Part shown: positions 50,226 through 60,480 of the stretch, one piece after another
Layout of the letters: every line of letters begins with the position of its first letter
Position numbering within the stretch: position 1 is the stretch's first letter
NCBI GenBank assembly: GCA_024508675.1
Contig: JANINQ010000003.1
Coordinates: forward strand, 124,001 to 188,000
Direction: 5' to 3'
Length of the DNA stretch: 64,000 nt
DNA from: Afipia sp.
Lineage (GTDB): Bacteria > Pseudomonadota > Alphaproteobacteria > Rhizobiales > Xanthobacteraceae
Position numbers and translations under genes: made by a program
Notes under the pieces: model-generated
Database searches by the model: none
What the model was told of the DNA's origin: nothing
What the model saw: the letters and a program-made list of their open reading frames with translations, nothing else

Positions 50226-51077
50226 ATGACTGAAGACGAGCGCCGACCGTCTGCAAGAGGTTCCGTGCCGCAGGTTGGTTCTGCGCGGACAAGGTCCGGG
50301 CCTGAACGGCCGGAGACGGCAGCACCATGGGGCACGCCATCGCCGCAGCGCCCACAGCCCGACCAATCGCAAGACGTGCAGCCGCGTCAAAGGCGCTGGC
50401 ACAGCTCCACGCTTGCATCAGTCATCTTCGCATGCCTGCTGCTGGCGGGCGTTCTCATCCCGGCCTATCAGGAACTCTCATCGCCGGGCGGATGGTCGTA
50501 CTGGAAAGAGTTCTTCGGCTCTCCCAGCCTGACATCATCCGTTGTCACCATGACGGACGGCCGCAAGGGTCTCGCCATCGACGGGCGGATCGGGCCTGCT
50601 TCCGCTAGCTGGTTTCGCGAACAACTCGATGCTGCCAGGCTCAACAGCGGCGATGTTGTTTTCCTGTCGTCGCCCGGCGGCTCACTCGATCAGGGACTGA
50701 TCATGGGCGCGGTGGTGCGCGCACGCGGACTGACGACGGTGGTGGGGAAGGTCGATTCCAGCGGGCGGCCTCAACCAGCGCGATGCGCCAGCGCCTGCGT
50801 GTTTGTCTTTGCGGGCGGCAAAATCCGCGAGGCCATGCCGCGTTCGATGCTGGGCGTGCATCAGTTCAGTTCTACGGGCGCGAAAGGCGAGGAATCGGCG
50901 GGTGATCTGGTGTCGCGCACCCAGCGCACCACCGGGATCATTCTCGACTACATGACGCAGATGGGCATTTCGCCATCGATCATGCAGGCGATGACCGCGA
51001 GCAAGGACATCCGGTGGCTGACCGAGAAAGAGGCGTTCGAGATGAATCTGGTCACGGCGCGTTACGCCGGAAGCTGA
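50226..51077 (+). CDS. Membrane-anchored ClpP-like (COG3904-type) protein
   Basis: A 283-residue protein. It has a Pro/Arg/Gln-rich cytosolic N-terminus (~58 residues), one span (LASVIFACLLLAGVLIPA, residues ~63-80), then a periplasmic crotonase/ClpP-like domain. LSSPGGSLDQGLIMG near residue 148 forms the oxyanion region. Ser189 in CASACVFVF and His212 in MLGVHQF are the candidate catalytic pair. Proteolysis is inferred from fold resemblance only; the substrate is unknown. It follows pyrG by 57 bases and converges on the PAAR-repeat gene. Confidence 0.7.
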   Translation: MTEDERRPSARGSVPQVGSARTRSGPERPETAAPWGTPSPQRPQPDQSQDVQPRQRRWHSSTLASVIFACLLLAGVLIPAYQELSSPGGWSYWKEFFGSPSLTSSVVTMTDGRKGLAIDGRIGPASASWFREQLDAARLNSGDVVFLSSPGGSLDQGLIMGAVVRARGLTTVVGKVDSSGRPQPARCASACVFVFAGGKIREAMPRSMLGVHQFSSTGAKGEESAGDLVSRTQRTTGIILDYMTQMGISPSIMQAMTASKDIRWLTEKEAFEMNLVTARYAGS

Positions 51078-51079
51078 TC

Positions 51080-51400
51080 TTATTTCGGACAACCGGACGT
51101 CTGGTCGCCGGTGCGTGCGGCCGGTTTGCCGTTGATGTAAATGCCGCCGGCGCCGCCGACCACAACGCCGCCGCATCCGGTCTTGCCGCTCATCACGGCC
51201 GCAGGCTTGCCATTGATAAACACATTCGGAGAACCTTCCACGATGACGCTGCCGTCACTGGTCGCGTCGCCCTGACGGGCGGCAGGCTTGCCGTTGAAGA
51301 TGACGCCGTCTGAGCCGCCGGTCACAACGCTGGGGGTCTGCGCATGTGCGGACAGCGACATCGCGGCGGCGAGCAGCATCTGGCAAACGATTATCCGCAT
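51080..51400 (-). CDS. Exported PAAR-repeat protein
   Basis: A 106-residue protein from ATG 51400, with a signal peptide (MRIIVCQMLLAAAMSLSAHAQ). The mature part is built of three PAAR-type turns: GVIFNGKPAARQGD, NVFINGKPAAVMSG and GIYINGKPAARTGD, plus GKTGCGG and SGCPK near the end. PAAR proteins normally cap type VI secretion spikes and have no signal peptide. No such system is in the window. The frame is open to 51577, but only this start gives an export signal. Function unknown. Confidence 0.75.
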   Translation of the reverse strand: MRIIVCQMLLAAAMSLSAHAQTPSVVTGGSDGVIFNGKPAARQGDATSDGSVIVEGSPNVFINGKPAAVMSGKTGCGGVVVGGAGGIYINGKPAARTGDQTSGCPK

Positions 51401-51494
51401 GGCGAACCTCGCATGGAGCACATGGTACACGGATGCTTGATCCGCAGCCGGGCAGGCGACTATATGCGGATCGGGAAATCCTGCATAATCCTGT

Positions 51495-51540
51495 CGCGTT
51501 TTCGAGCGAAGCGGATACCGGTTCGCGCGAAGAAAACGCG
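51495..51540. repeat. Palindromic intergenic repeat, GCGGATACCG family (copy 2)
   Basis: CGCGTTTTC and GAAAACGCG form the outer arms, with GCGAA and TTCGC as inner arms around the core GCGGATACCGG. The 12-base core AAGCGGATACCG (51509-51520) is identical to that at 17257-17268. It lies between the PAAR-repeat gene and the NIPSNAP gene. Confidence 0.6.
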
Positions 51541-51602
51541 TCAAACATAAGTCGGCGCGTCTGGTGCGCCGGTTCAATCAAGAAAACAGGGGCAAAACGG
51601 CC

Positions 51603-51929
51603 ATGATCCTTGAAATGCGTGTCTACCGCTGTCTTCCGGGACGGCTTCCGAATCTGCTGAAGCGCTTCGAAGACCACACGCTGAAGATCTGGGAAAAACA
51701 TGGCATCCGTCAGGCCGGCTTTTTCACCACGGTGATCGGCCAGTCCAATCAGGAACTGACCTATTTCCTGAACTGGGACTCGCTGGCCGAGCGCGAGCAG
51801 AAGTGGACCGCATTCATGAACGATCCCGCCTGGCTGTCGGCGCGCGCGGACAGCGAGAAGGATGGCCAGATTGTCGAGAACATCGTCAGTCAGGTTCTGA
51901 CGCCGACTGCATTCTCATCGGTGAAGTGA
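51603..51929 (+). CDS. NIPSNAP-family protein
   Basis: A 108-residue ferredoxin-like dimeric alpha/beta-barrel protein. MILEMRVYRCLPGRLPNLLKRF and FLNWDSLAEREQKWTAFMND match the NIPSNAP family, whose bacterial members have no settled function. ATG 51603 follows AGGGGC. The adjacent VOC-family gene starts 23 bases after its stop, probably co-transcribed. Confidence 0.8.
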   Translation: MILEMRVYRCLPGRLPNLLKRFEDHTLKIWEKHGIRQAGFFTTVIGQSNQELTYFLNWDSLAEREQKWTAFMNDPAWLSARADSEKDGQIVENIVSQVLTPTAFSSVK

Positions 51930-51952
51930 GAGGGCGCATTCGCGCATCGATC

Positions 51953-52825
51953 ATGGCTCGCGGTCTCGATCATATCGTTCATGCCGTCAGCGATCTCGAC
52001 GCGGCTGCGGATTTCTATTCCCGAGCCGGGTTCAAGGTGGGTGCGCGTAACAAACATCCGTGGGGCACCCACAATCATGTGGTGCAATTTCCCGGATTCT
52101 TCATCGAAGTGCTGACCGTCGCCGAGCCTGAAAAACTCGGCGACGACGGCCTCTCGCAACGCTTCGGGATTCCCGGTCGTGACGCGATTGCACGCGGTGA
52201 TGGCCTTGCCATGCTGGTGCTGGAGAGTACCGACAGCGAGGCCGATGTCGCCGACTTCGCGCGGCAGGGCATCGGCATCTCAAAGGTGTTGCCATTTTCG
52301 CGGCAAGCCATGCTGCCTGATGGCAGCGCGACCACGGTGGGGTTTTCGCTGGTCTTCGCGAAAGATGCTCTGTCACCGGACACGACGTTCTTCACCTGCA
52401 AACAGCAGAATCCGGCGGCGTTCTGGAAACCGGATTTTCAGCAGCACCCGAACGGCGCGAGTGGCGTGCTTGGCGCTGTTCTTGTCGCTGACAACCCGGC
52501 GGATCATCACATCTTCCTCGAGGCCTTCACGGGCGTGCGCGATCTGCATTCGAGTTCGCTCGGCGTCACCGCAACAACTCCGCGTGGCGATGTCGAGATC
52601 ATGGATGCCGTCGCGTTTCGCGACCGGTTTGGAACCACGCCCGCGGTGCGCGGCAAGGGCGCGTCGCTGAAGGGATTGCGGCTGTCGGTTCCGAACCTGG
52701 GTGCGCTGGAAGATGCATTGAAGGCTGGCGGCGTGGCTTCGCACAGGCATGCCGGGCGGGTCGTGGTCCCGCCCGAGACCGCCTTCGGCGCAACCCTGAT
52801 ATTCGAGACCTCCGCCGGGATTTGA
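51953..52825 (+). CDS. VOC-family (glyoxalase-like) protein
   Basis: A 290-residue protein from ATG 51953. MARGLDHIVHAVSDLDAAAD starts the first glyoxalase-like module and a second follows (GVLGAVLVADNPADHHIFLE). It resembles the Glyoxalase_3-like group (PF13468 type). The substrate is unknown. It forms a pair with the NIPSNAP gene. Codon use looks like that of the neighbouring genes. Confidence 0.8.
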   Translation: MARGLDHIVHAVSDLDAAADFYSRAGFKVGARNKHPWGTHNHVVQFPGFFIEVLTVAEPEKLGDDGLSQRFGIPGRDAIARGDGLAMLVLESTDSEADVADFARQGIGISKVLPFSRQAMLPDGSATTVGFSLVFAKDALSPDTTFFTCKQQNPAAFWKPDFQQHPNGASGVLGAVLVADNPADHHIFLEAFTGVRDLHSSSLGVTATTPRGDVEIMDAVAFRDRFGTTPAVRGKGASLKGLRLSVPNLGALEDALKAGGVASHRHAGRVVVPPETAFGATLIFETSAGI

Positions 52826-52890
52826 CGGGACGCACTTGATCCGGCATTGCCTCATCGGCATGGTCAGTTGCTTCCAGTAAAGGATATGTC

Positions 52891-53739
52891 TTGAACGCCC
52901 AGACTTCAGCCGCTCCGGTGGTCTCCGCAGGCACCGTCAAATTCGGCAATGCGCTGCCGCTCGCGGTGATCGCGGGGCCGTGCCAGCTCGAGAGCCGGGC
53001 GCATGCGCTTGAGACGGCGCAGGCGCTGAAGGAGATTGCGGCGCGTCTTGGCATAGGGCTCGTCTACAAGACCTCGTTCGACAAGGCCAACCGCACCAGC
53101 GCGTCCGGTGCGCGCGGCATCGGCCTCGAAAAGGCGCTTCCGGTTTTCGCGGAAATCAAATCGTCACTCGGTCTGCCGGTGCTGACGGACGTGCACGAAA
53201 TCGATCAGTGCGCGCCCGTCGCCGAGGTCGTAGACATTCTGCAGATTCCGGCGTTCCTCTGCCGCCAGACCGATCTGCTGCTCGCAGCCGCGGCCACCGG
53301 CAAGATCGTGAACGTGAAGAAGGGCCAGTTCCTCGCACCGTGGGACATGGCCAATGTCGTCGCCAAGGTGACAGGCGGCGGCAATCCGAATGTCATGGTG
53401 ACTGAACGCGGCGCCTCTTTCGGCTACAACACGCTGGTGTCCGACATGCGCGCACTGCCGATCCTGGCGCGTACCACCGGCGCGCCGGTGATTTTTGACG
53501 CCACCCATTCGGTGCAGCAGCCGGGCGGGAAGGGAAGTTCGTCGGGTGGCGAGCGCGAGTTTGTGCCGGTGCTGGCGAGGGCGGCAGTCGCGGTCGGCGT
53601 CGCGGGCGTGTTCATCGAGACGCACCCCGATCCGGACAATGCGCCGTCGGACGGCCCGAACATGGTGCCGCTTAAGGATTTTGAAGCTCTTGTGAAGACC
53701 CTGATGAATTTTGATGCTGTCGCGAAATCGAAAGCGTGA
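52891..53739 (+). CDS. kdsA: 3-deoxy-8-phosphooctulonate synthase (Kdo-8-P synthase)
   Basis: A 282-residue TIM-barrel enzyme condensing PEP and arabinose 5-phosphate, feeding the Kdo of lipopolysaccharide. Segments are [54 protein letters not shown] and [14 protein letters not shown]. The start appears to be TTG at 52891, with AAAGGA six bases upstream. No in-frame ATG fits the conserved N-terminus, so a TTG start is likely. Confidence 0.94.
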   Translation: MNAQTSAAPVVSAGTVKFGNALPLAVIAGPCQLESRAHALETAQALKEIAARLGIGLVYKTSFDKANRTSASGARGIGLEKALPVFAEIKSSLGLPVLTDVHEIDQCAPVAEVVDILQIPAFLCRQTDLLLAAAATGKIVNVKKGQFLAPWDMANVVAKVTGGGNPNVMVTERGASFGYNTLVSDMRALPILARTTGAPVIFDATHSVQQPGGKGSSSGGEREFVPVLARAAVAVGVAGVFIETHPDPDNAPSDGPNMVPLKDFEALVKTLMNFDAVAKSKA

Positions 53740-53801
53740 CGGCCAAGTCATAACAACAAGAACATAAGGGCCGCGAGTTCAACGCGGCGTCCGCCAGACT
53801 G

Positions 53802-54977
53802 ATGTTGCCGATCCTCAATGTCATCGCACTGACGACCTTCGCGGCGAGCCTGTCGGCGCGCGCGATGGAGCCGGTGCTTCCGCTGGTGTCCAACGATCTC
53901 GGTGTGACGGTTGCGACGGCGGCGAGTCTCTCGGCGGCGGTGGCGCTCACATTCGCCATCGTGCAGCCGTTTCTCGGCGCAGCCGCCGACATGTTCGGCA
54001 AGGCGCGGCTGATGATCGGCTGTCTCGCGATGCTCGGTGCGGCCAACATGATCGGCGCGCTGACATCGTCGTTCGACATGCTGTTTTTGTCGCGCATCCT
54101 CTGCGGCATCGCGGCGGGCGGCACGTTTCCCATTGCCATGAGCCTGACCAGCGATCTCGTTCCGACCGCGCAGCGGCAGGTTGCGCTGGGCCGCATCCTT
54201 GCAGGCGCAATGACCGGCAATCTGCTCGGTGCATCGGCATCCGGGGTGATCGGCGACTTCTTCGGCTGGCGCGGCGTGCTTGTGGTGCTCGGCCTCTTGG
54301 TGATCGCAGCGGCCATCGCCGCACTTATCGGATTTCGCAAAGCGGGCGTGGCCAATCCACGCCGGAAGGTCAGCCTTGCCGCACTGAAAGACGGATACCG
54401 CACGATCCTCACCAATCCGAATGCGCGCGTCTGCTTCACGGCGGTGTTCATCGAAGGACTGTGCGTACTTGGACTTTTCCCGTTCGTCGCCGCGTTTCTG
54501 TTCGAGCTTGGCGAAACCCGCGCGTCGATCCCGGGTGTTGTCATCGCTGCATTCGCGGTCGGCGGATTGGCCTACACCATGAGCGTGTCGCGGCTGTTGC
54601 CGCGGTTTGGCGTGAACGGCCTGATGATCGGCGGTGCAGCGATGATGGCGTTGCAACTTGTGATGATTGCAATCGGGCCGCGCTGGGAAATTCAGGCGAT
54701 CTGCTTCTTCCTGATGGGCTGGGGCTTCTACTCGCTGCACGGTTCGCTGCAGGTATTCTCAAGCGACCTCGCGCCCGAGGCGCGCGCCTCGGCGCTGTCG
54801 CTGCACGCGTTCTGCTTTTTCATGGGGCAGGCGGTCGGACCGATCGTCTACGGTTTCGGCCTGTCGCATCTCGGCAAGATGGCGACGCTGATCCTGAGCG
54901 CCACCGCCATTCTGGTGCTGGGTTTGATCGCTGCGCGCCTGCTCAATCAGAAGCCGGCCGAGATGGTGGACGTCTAA
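53802..54977 (+). CDS. Major facilitator superfamily transporter
   Basis: A 391-residue polytopic protein with about 12 predicted spans. The MFS loop 2-3 motif is present in degraded form ([15 protein letters not shown]). It resembles drug/arabinose-type efflux permeases ([40 protein letters not shown]). The substrate is not predictable. Its stop codon overlaps that of the converging queF gene. Confidence 0.85.
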   Translation: MLPILNVIALTTFAASLSARAMEPVLPLVSNDLGVTVATAASLSAAVALTFAIVQPFLGAAADMFGKARLMIGCLAMLGAANMIGALTSSFDMLFLSRILCGIAAGGTFPIAMSLTSDLVPTAQRQVALGRILAGAMTGNLLGASASGVIGDFFGWRGVLVVLGLLVIAAAIAALIGFRKAGVANPRRKVSLAALKDGYRTILTNPNARVCFTAVFIEGLCVLGLFPFVAAFLFELGETRASIPGVVIAAFAVGGLAYTMSVSRLLPRFGVNGLMIGGAAMMALQLVMIAIGPRWEIQAICFFLMGWGFYSLHGSLQVFSSDLAPEARASALSLHAFCFFMGQAVGPIVYGFGLSHLGKMATLILSATAILVLGLIAARLLNQKPAEMVDV

Positions 54978-55453
54978 CCCCGTCCGCGATAGGGCGGGAC
55001 GCCCTGATCCGGCACCCAGACTCCACTCGGCAGTTTTCCGGTCTGCCAGAACACGTCGATGGGAATGCCGCCGCGCGGATACCAGTAGCCGCCGATCCGC
55101 AGCCAGCGGGGCCTGATTTCCTTCACCAGACGCTTGCCGATCCCCACCGTGCAGTCTTCATGGAACGCGCCGTGATTGCGGAAGCTCGAGAGATAAAGCT
55201 TCAGCGCCTTGGATTCGACCAGCCACTGATCCGGCACGTAGTCGATCACCAGATGTGCGAAATCCGGCTGGGCCGTGATCGGGCATAGCGAGGTGAACTC
55301 GGGCGCGACGAAACGCACCAGATAGTTGTCCTTCGGATGCGGGTTCGGCACCCGGTCGAGCTGCGCCGCTTCAGGCGAGGCAGGCATCCCGACTTGCTTG
55401 CCGAGTTGTAGCCGCGCGTCGGGTGAATTTTTTTTGCTGGACTTTCGAGCCAT
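54974..55453 (-). CDS. queF: NADPH-dependent 7-cyano-7-deazaguanine reductase
   Basis: A 159-residue enzyme reducing preQ0 to preQ1 in queuosine synthesis. Cys57 in [15 protein letters not shown] is the thioimide-forming nucleophile, with Asp64 nearby. [20 protein letters not shown] is the type I (unimodular) QueF signature. A basic N-terminal extension of ~30 residues precedes the core. No preQ1 riboswitch is obvious in the 117 bases upstream. It overlaps the MFS gene by 4 bases at the stops. Confidence 0.93.
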   Translation of the reverse strand: MARKSSKKNSPDARLQLGKQVGMPASPEAAQLDRVPNPHPKDNYLVRFVAPEFTSLCPITAQPDFAHLVIDYVPDQWLVESKALKLYLSSFRNHGAFHEDCTVGIGKRLVKEIRPRWLRIGGYWYPRGGIPIDVFWQTGKLPSGVWVPDQGVPPYRGRG

Positions 55454-55570
55454 TTATTTCTCCGTGGCCATCACGATAGCCACTCCTGACGCAAAGGTCA
55501 CGCGAGCGGCGAATTTTTCACGCCGCTGCGTCAGCGGGGCACTTTTTAGCGGGATGGGGATATTTCAACA

Positions 55571-56650
55571 ATGTGGACAAATACGCCGATTACGAAAGCG
55601 CTGGATCTTCTTTATCCCGTCATTCAGGGGCCGTTCGGCGGCGGTGTCTCGTCAACGCAGCTCGTCGCGGCGGTTTCCAATGCAGGCGGGCTCGGTTCGT
55701 TCGGTGCCAATGCGCTGTCTCCGGCGCAAATCACGGAGGTCGTTACTGATATCCGCGCAAAAACGAGCAGGCCCTTTGCGATCAATCTGTGGGTGATGAC
55801 CGAAGCAGAGCCGGGCCTGAGCGCAGCGACGTTCGAGAAGGTGGGTGGCTGGTTCGCGCCGTACTACCGCGAACTTGGTCTTGAGGCACCGAAACCTCCT
55901 GCGCGGTTCGCGCAGGATTACGCGGCGCAGATTGAAGCTCTGCTTGAGGCGAAACCGCCTGTCGCCAGCTTTGTGTTCGGGATTCCCTCGAAGGATGTTC
56001 TGCAGGCCTGTCGCAAGCGAGGGATCTTCACCATCGGCACCGCCACGACAGTCGAGGAAGCCGAGGCTCTGGAAGAGGCGGGGCTCGATGCGGTTGTCGC
56101 GACCGGCCTCGAAGCGGGCGGTCACCGGCCATCGTTTCTCCGGTCCGCAGAGGACTCGCTCACCGGAACGCTGGCGCTGGTTCCGCAGGTGGCCGATCGC
56201 GTCAAAATCCCGGTTATCGCGGCAGGCGCCATCGCGGATGGGCGCGGCGTGGTGGCGGCACTGGCGCTCGGTGCGCAGGCGGTTCAGATCGGCACGGCCT
56301 TTCTTGGCTGCGCCGAATCCGGCGCGCCATCCGTTCATCGCGAGATGCTGTTTCAGCCGGAGGCGCGTGACACGCAGCTCACGCGTGCTTTCAGCGGACG
56401 GCTGGTGCGCGCGATCCGAAACCGGTTCATGGATGACATGACGAAACATGCCGCCGATCTGCCGCCATACCCGATCCAGAACTGGTTCAGCGGCTCGCTC
56501 CGCAAGGCGGCTATCGAGCAGGGAAAGGCCGATTTTCTTTCGCTTCAGGCCGGTCAGGGGGCCGGACTTCTGAAGGAGAGAACGGCGCAGGCTCTCATGG
56601 ACAAACTGGTGCGGGAAACCTCGGCCGCGCTGAACGCAATTTCGCGATAA
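55571..56650 (+). CDS. Nitronate monooxygenase
   Basis: A 359-residue FMN-dependent TIM-barrel enzyme of the NMO / 2-nitropropane dioxygenase family. Motifs are YPVIQGPFGGGVSSTQLVAA, GLGSFGANALSP, ATGLEAGGHRPSF, IPVIAAGAIADGRGVVAAL and QIGTAFLGCAESG. It detoxifies propionate 3-nitronate and related nitronates in characterised members; the substrate here is inferred only. Confidence 0.88.
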   Translation: MWTNTPITKALDLLYPVIQGPFGGGVSSTQLVAAVSNAGGLGSFGANALSPAQITEVVTDIRAKTSRPFAINLWVMTEAEPGLSAATFEKVGGWFAPYYRELGLEAPKPPARFAQDYAAQIEALLEAKPPVASFVFGIPSKDVLQACRKRGIFTIGTATTVEEAEALEEAGLDAVVATGLEAGGHRPSFLRSAEDSLTGTLALVPQVADRVKIPVIAAGAIADGRGVVAALALGAQAVQIGTAFLGCAESGAPSVHREMLFQPEARDTQLTRAFSGRLVRAIRNRFMDDMTKHAADLPPYPIQNWFSGSLRKAAIEQGKADFLSLQAGQGAGLLKERTAQALMDKLVRETSAALNAISR

Positions 56651-56705
56651 TTTCGGCTGAAATGCCGCCCTTTGCGGCCTTTTCTCGCGGAAATCCTTCC
56701 TGTAG

Positions 56706-58025
<1,320 letters not shown>

Positions 58026-58030
58026 ATCAA

Positions 58031-58058
58031 GATGCGCCGGAAGAGACTTCGGCGCATC
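58031..58058 (+). terminator. Probable terminator after eno
   Basis: GATGCGCCG and CGGCGCATC form a 9-base stem that AAG/CTT extends past a bulged G. GCATTTCATTT follows. It starts 5 bases after the eno stop. Confidence 0.6.
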
Positions 58059-58159
58059 GCTGCATTTCATTTCTGAACGTGACTGACGGCTTGCCTTGGC
58101 AGGCCGTCGCCGTTTGACTTGGGCCCTGCCGGGATTCTGCCGGTGTGGGAGACGATGTG

Positions 58160-59284
58160 ATGCAAGGTCCGCTTGCCGGAATTAAGGTCATTGAAATCGG
58201 GCAGGCGCTCGCGGGTCCGCTGGCGGGCGCGATCATGGCCGACATGGGCGCGGACGTCATCAAGATCGAGAAACCCGACGGCGGCGACGACGCGCGAAGC
58301 TGGGGGCCTCCCTTCATCGAGGAAGCCTCGATCATGTTTCACGTCACCAACCGCAACAAGCGGTCGGTGACGCTCGACATGAAGAGCGCGGATGACATCG
58401 AGAAACTGAAAACACTTGTGCGCGACGCCGACATCCTGATCCAGAATCTGCGCTCGGGTGTGGTCAGCGATCTCGGCATCGGCCCGGACGACATGTGCGC
58501 GATCAATCCGCGGCTGATCTACTGTTCGATCTGGGCGTTCGGCCCGAAGGGGCCGCTATCGAAAGCGCCGGGCTTCGATCCGCTGCTGCAGGCGTATGGC
58601 GGTGTGATGATGCAGACCGGCCGCCGCGACGATCCGCCGACATTTTGCGCGCCCGCGATCAACGACAAGGCGACAGCACAATGGTGCGTGATCGGTGCGC
58701 TTGGCGCGTTGCAGCAGCGTCATGTCACCGGCAAGGGCTGCGTGATCGACACGTCGCTGCTCGACAGCGCAGCCTCGTGGGTGGACTCGTCGCTGGCGAC
58801 CTATCACGTCACCGGCGAACTCTCGCAGCGGACGGGCGCGGCGACGCCGACCATCGTGCCGTATCAGGCCTTTGAGACCGCCGATCTTCCGCTGGTGATC
58901 GCCGCCGGATACGACCGGCTGTTTCACAAGCTCGCCACCGTTCTCGGTTTCCCGGAATGGTGCACCGATCCCCGATTTGCCAGGGGCAGGGACCGTTTCG
59001 TCCATCGCGACACGCTGATCGGATTGCTGAAGCCGGTGCTGCTGACGAAGACGCGCGCCGAATGGCTGGCCGCGTTCGAGGCAGTGGGCGTGCCGTGCAG
59101 TCCGGTCAACACCATCGCGGAACTGTCACAGACCGAGCAGTTCAAGGCGTCCGACCTGATCCGCACCTTGCCCGGCAGCGAACTGCCGGTGGTGGGCCTG
59201 CCGATTACGTTCGACGGTCAGCGTCCGCACCCGCATTCCGGCGCGCCCCGGCTTGGGGAACATAACGACGAGTTGCTGGGGTAG
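58160..59284 (+). CDS. CaiB/BaiF-type (class III) CoA-transferase
   Basis: A 374-residue class III CoA-transferase. PLAGIKVIEIGQALAGPLAG, MGADVIKIEKPDGGDDARSW, NRNKRSVTLDMKS and VRDADILIQNLRSGV are family motifs. The catalytic-Asp region is KGCVIDTSLLDSAASWVDSS. The acyl substrate is unknown. I chose ATG 58160 because GGGAGA precedes it at good spacing; a GTG at 58145 is possible. Confidence 0.87.
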   Translation: MQGPLAGIKVIEIGQALAGPLAGAIMADMGADVIKIEKPDGGDDARSWGPPFIEEASIMFHVTNRNKRSVTLDMKSADDIEKLKTLVRDADILIQNLRSGVVSDLGIGPDDMCAINPRLIYCSIWAFGPKGPLSKAPGFDPLLQAYGGVMMQTGRRDDPPTFCAPAINDKATAQWCVIGALGALQQRHVTGKGCVIDTSLLDSAASWVDSSLATYHVTGELSQRTGAATPTIVPYQAFETADLPLVIAAGYDRLFHKLATVLGFPEWCTDPRFARGRDRFVHRDTLIGLLKPVLLTKTRAEWLAAFEAVGVPCSPVNTIAELSQTEQFKASDLIRTLPGSELPVVGLPITFDGQRPHPHSGAPRLGEHNDELLG

Positions 59285-59401
59285 AGGGATTACGGAACAC
59301 GATCTCGCGATCTCAAGTTAATGCACTTGCATCCTTTTTGACCGGAGGCTAATCGGGCCTTCGCAGGTTCAATTTGTCCTGTTGCTTAAAAGGATCGTCC
59401 C

Positions 59402-59953
59402 ATGGCCCATTCCGTCGTCGTTATCGTCGGCAGCCTCCGCAAGGAGTCGTTTTCCCTCAAGATCGCCAAGGCTTTCGCCAAGATTGCTCCAGCATCCCTC
59501 AAGCTGGAAATTACGACCCTTCACGGCCTCTCGTTCTTCAATCAGGACCTGGAAGCGACGCCGCCGGCGGACTGGGTCGCCTTCCGCGAGAAAATCCAGA
59601 AATCCGATGGGGTCCTGTTCGTGACGCCGGAATACAACCGCTCCATTCCCGGTGTGCTGAAGAACGCCATCGACGTCGGCTCGCGGCCCTACGGCAAGAG
59701 CTCGTTTCTCGGGAAGCCGATCGGCATCGTCAGCAACTCGCCGGGACCGCTGGGCGGCGTCTGCGCGGCGATGAACCTCAAGCAGATCCTTCCGGGTTAT
59801 AGCGGCCCGATCCTGCAGCAGCCGGAAATCTACCTGAACGGCGTGGGCGACGCGTTCGACGACAAGGGCGAACTGACCAAGGAGTCCCTTGCGAAGGTGC
59901 TGAAGGACTACATCGCCGCCTTCGCAGCCTGGGTCGACAAGCACAAGGCATGA
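59402..59953 (+). CDS. NADPH-dependent FMN reductase (ChrR/azoreductase-like)
   Basis: A 183-residue flavodoxin-fold protein. IVGSLRKESFSLKIAKAF supplies the FMN-phosphate loop, and FVTPEYNRSIPGVLKNAIDV and KPIGIVSNSPGPLGGV the isoalloxazine-contacting region. It is a quinone, chromate or azo-dye reductase type; the true substrate is unknown. AAAGGA lies before the ATG. Confidence 0.88.
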   Translation: MAHSVVVIVGSLRKESFSLKIAKAFAKIAPASLKLEITTLHGLSFFNQDLEATPPADWVAFREKIQKSDGVLFVTPEYNRSIPGVLKNAIDVGSRPYGKSSFLGKPIGIVSNSPGPLGGVCAAMNLKQILPGYSGPILQQPEIYLNGVGDAFDDKGELTKESLAKVLKDYIAAFAAWVDKHKA

Positions 59954-59967
59954 CGTTGAGGTGACAG

Positions 59968-60005
59968 GACAGCCCGGTTGTTAGCGATAGGTTAACCGGG
60001 CTGTC
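59968..60005 (+). terminator. Terminator-like hairpin after the FMN reductase gene
   Basis: A 12-base stem, GACAGCCCGGTT / AACCGGGCTGTC, with a 14-base loop. It lies 14 bases past the stop and just before ftsB, with no clear T-run. Confidence 0.5.
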
Positions 60006-60017
60006 GCATCGTGCGGC

Positions 60018-60326
60018 ATGGTTTCACGCACGCGACTCAAAGCAATCATGACCGGCCTCGCGCTCTATGCGATCGCGGCGGCGTTGATTGCCTATTTCGG
60101 GGTCAATGCCTACACCGGCAAGTACGGCCTCAATGCGCGGCAGGAACTGGATCAAGAGATCGTGTTGCTGACCGCTGAACTCGCCCGCCTGAAAGCCGAG
60201 CGTATTGCCGCCGAACAACGCGTCTCATTGCTGCGTTCGGACCGGGTCGATCCCGACATGCTCGATGAGCGCGCGCGGTATCAGCTCGACTATGTCCATC
60301 CGCGCGACCTCGTTCGGATGAACTGA
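60018..60326 (+). CDS. ftsB: Septum formation initiator, FtsB-like
   Basis: A 102-residue protein with one N-terminal span (IMTGLALYAIAAALIAYFGV, residues ~10-30), then a coiled coil (ELDQEIVLLTAELARLKAER) and a short tail (LDYVHPRDLVRMN). This is the FtsB/DivIC arrangement. FtsB works with FtsL and FtsQ in the divisome at the inner membrane. Position just upstream of pdhA and after eno is conserved in this group. Confidence 0.88.
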   Translation: MVSRTRLKAIMTGLALYAIAAALIAYFGVNAYTGKYGLNARQELDQEIVLLTAELARLKAERIAAEQRVSLLRSDRVDPDMLDERARYQLDYVHPRDLVRMN

Positions 60327-60362
60327 GTTTCAAATTTCAAAAACACCGCAGTTTCGATTTTA

Positions 60363-60409
60363 AAGTTGCGTTCGCTGCATTGCGAAATGCGAGCGTGTTG
60401 TCGCAACTT
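60363..60409 (+). promoter_or_regulatory. Large inverted repeat in the pdhA leader or promoter
   Basis: AAGTTGCG (60363-60370) and CGCAACTT (60402-60409) are exact inverted copies. Inside them CGCTGCAT and ATGCGAGCG can pair with one unpaired base, and TTCGC/GCGAA is a competing stem. It sits 72 bases before pdhA. It could be an operator or an RNA structure; no known PdhR-type site is recognised. Confidence 0.45.
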
Positions 60410-60480
60410 CATGCAATCCTTTCATGGCGATGTGAGTTGGAGTAGAGAGGATTGTATCCGCTCTCTCATCCGGACATGAC

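Noticed and set aside
55454-55570. preQ1 riboswitch upstream of queF
   Set aside because: I found no A-rich tail and pseudoknot pattern of the known preQ1 classes in this gap.
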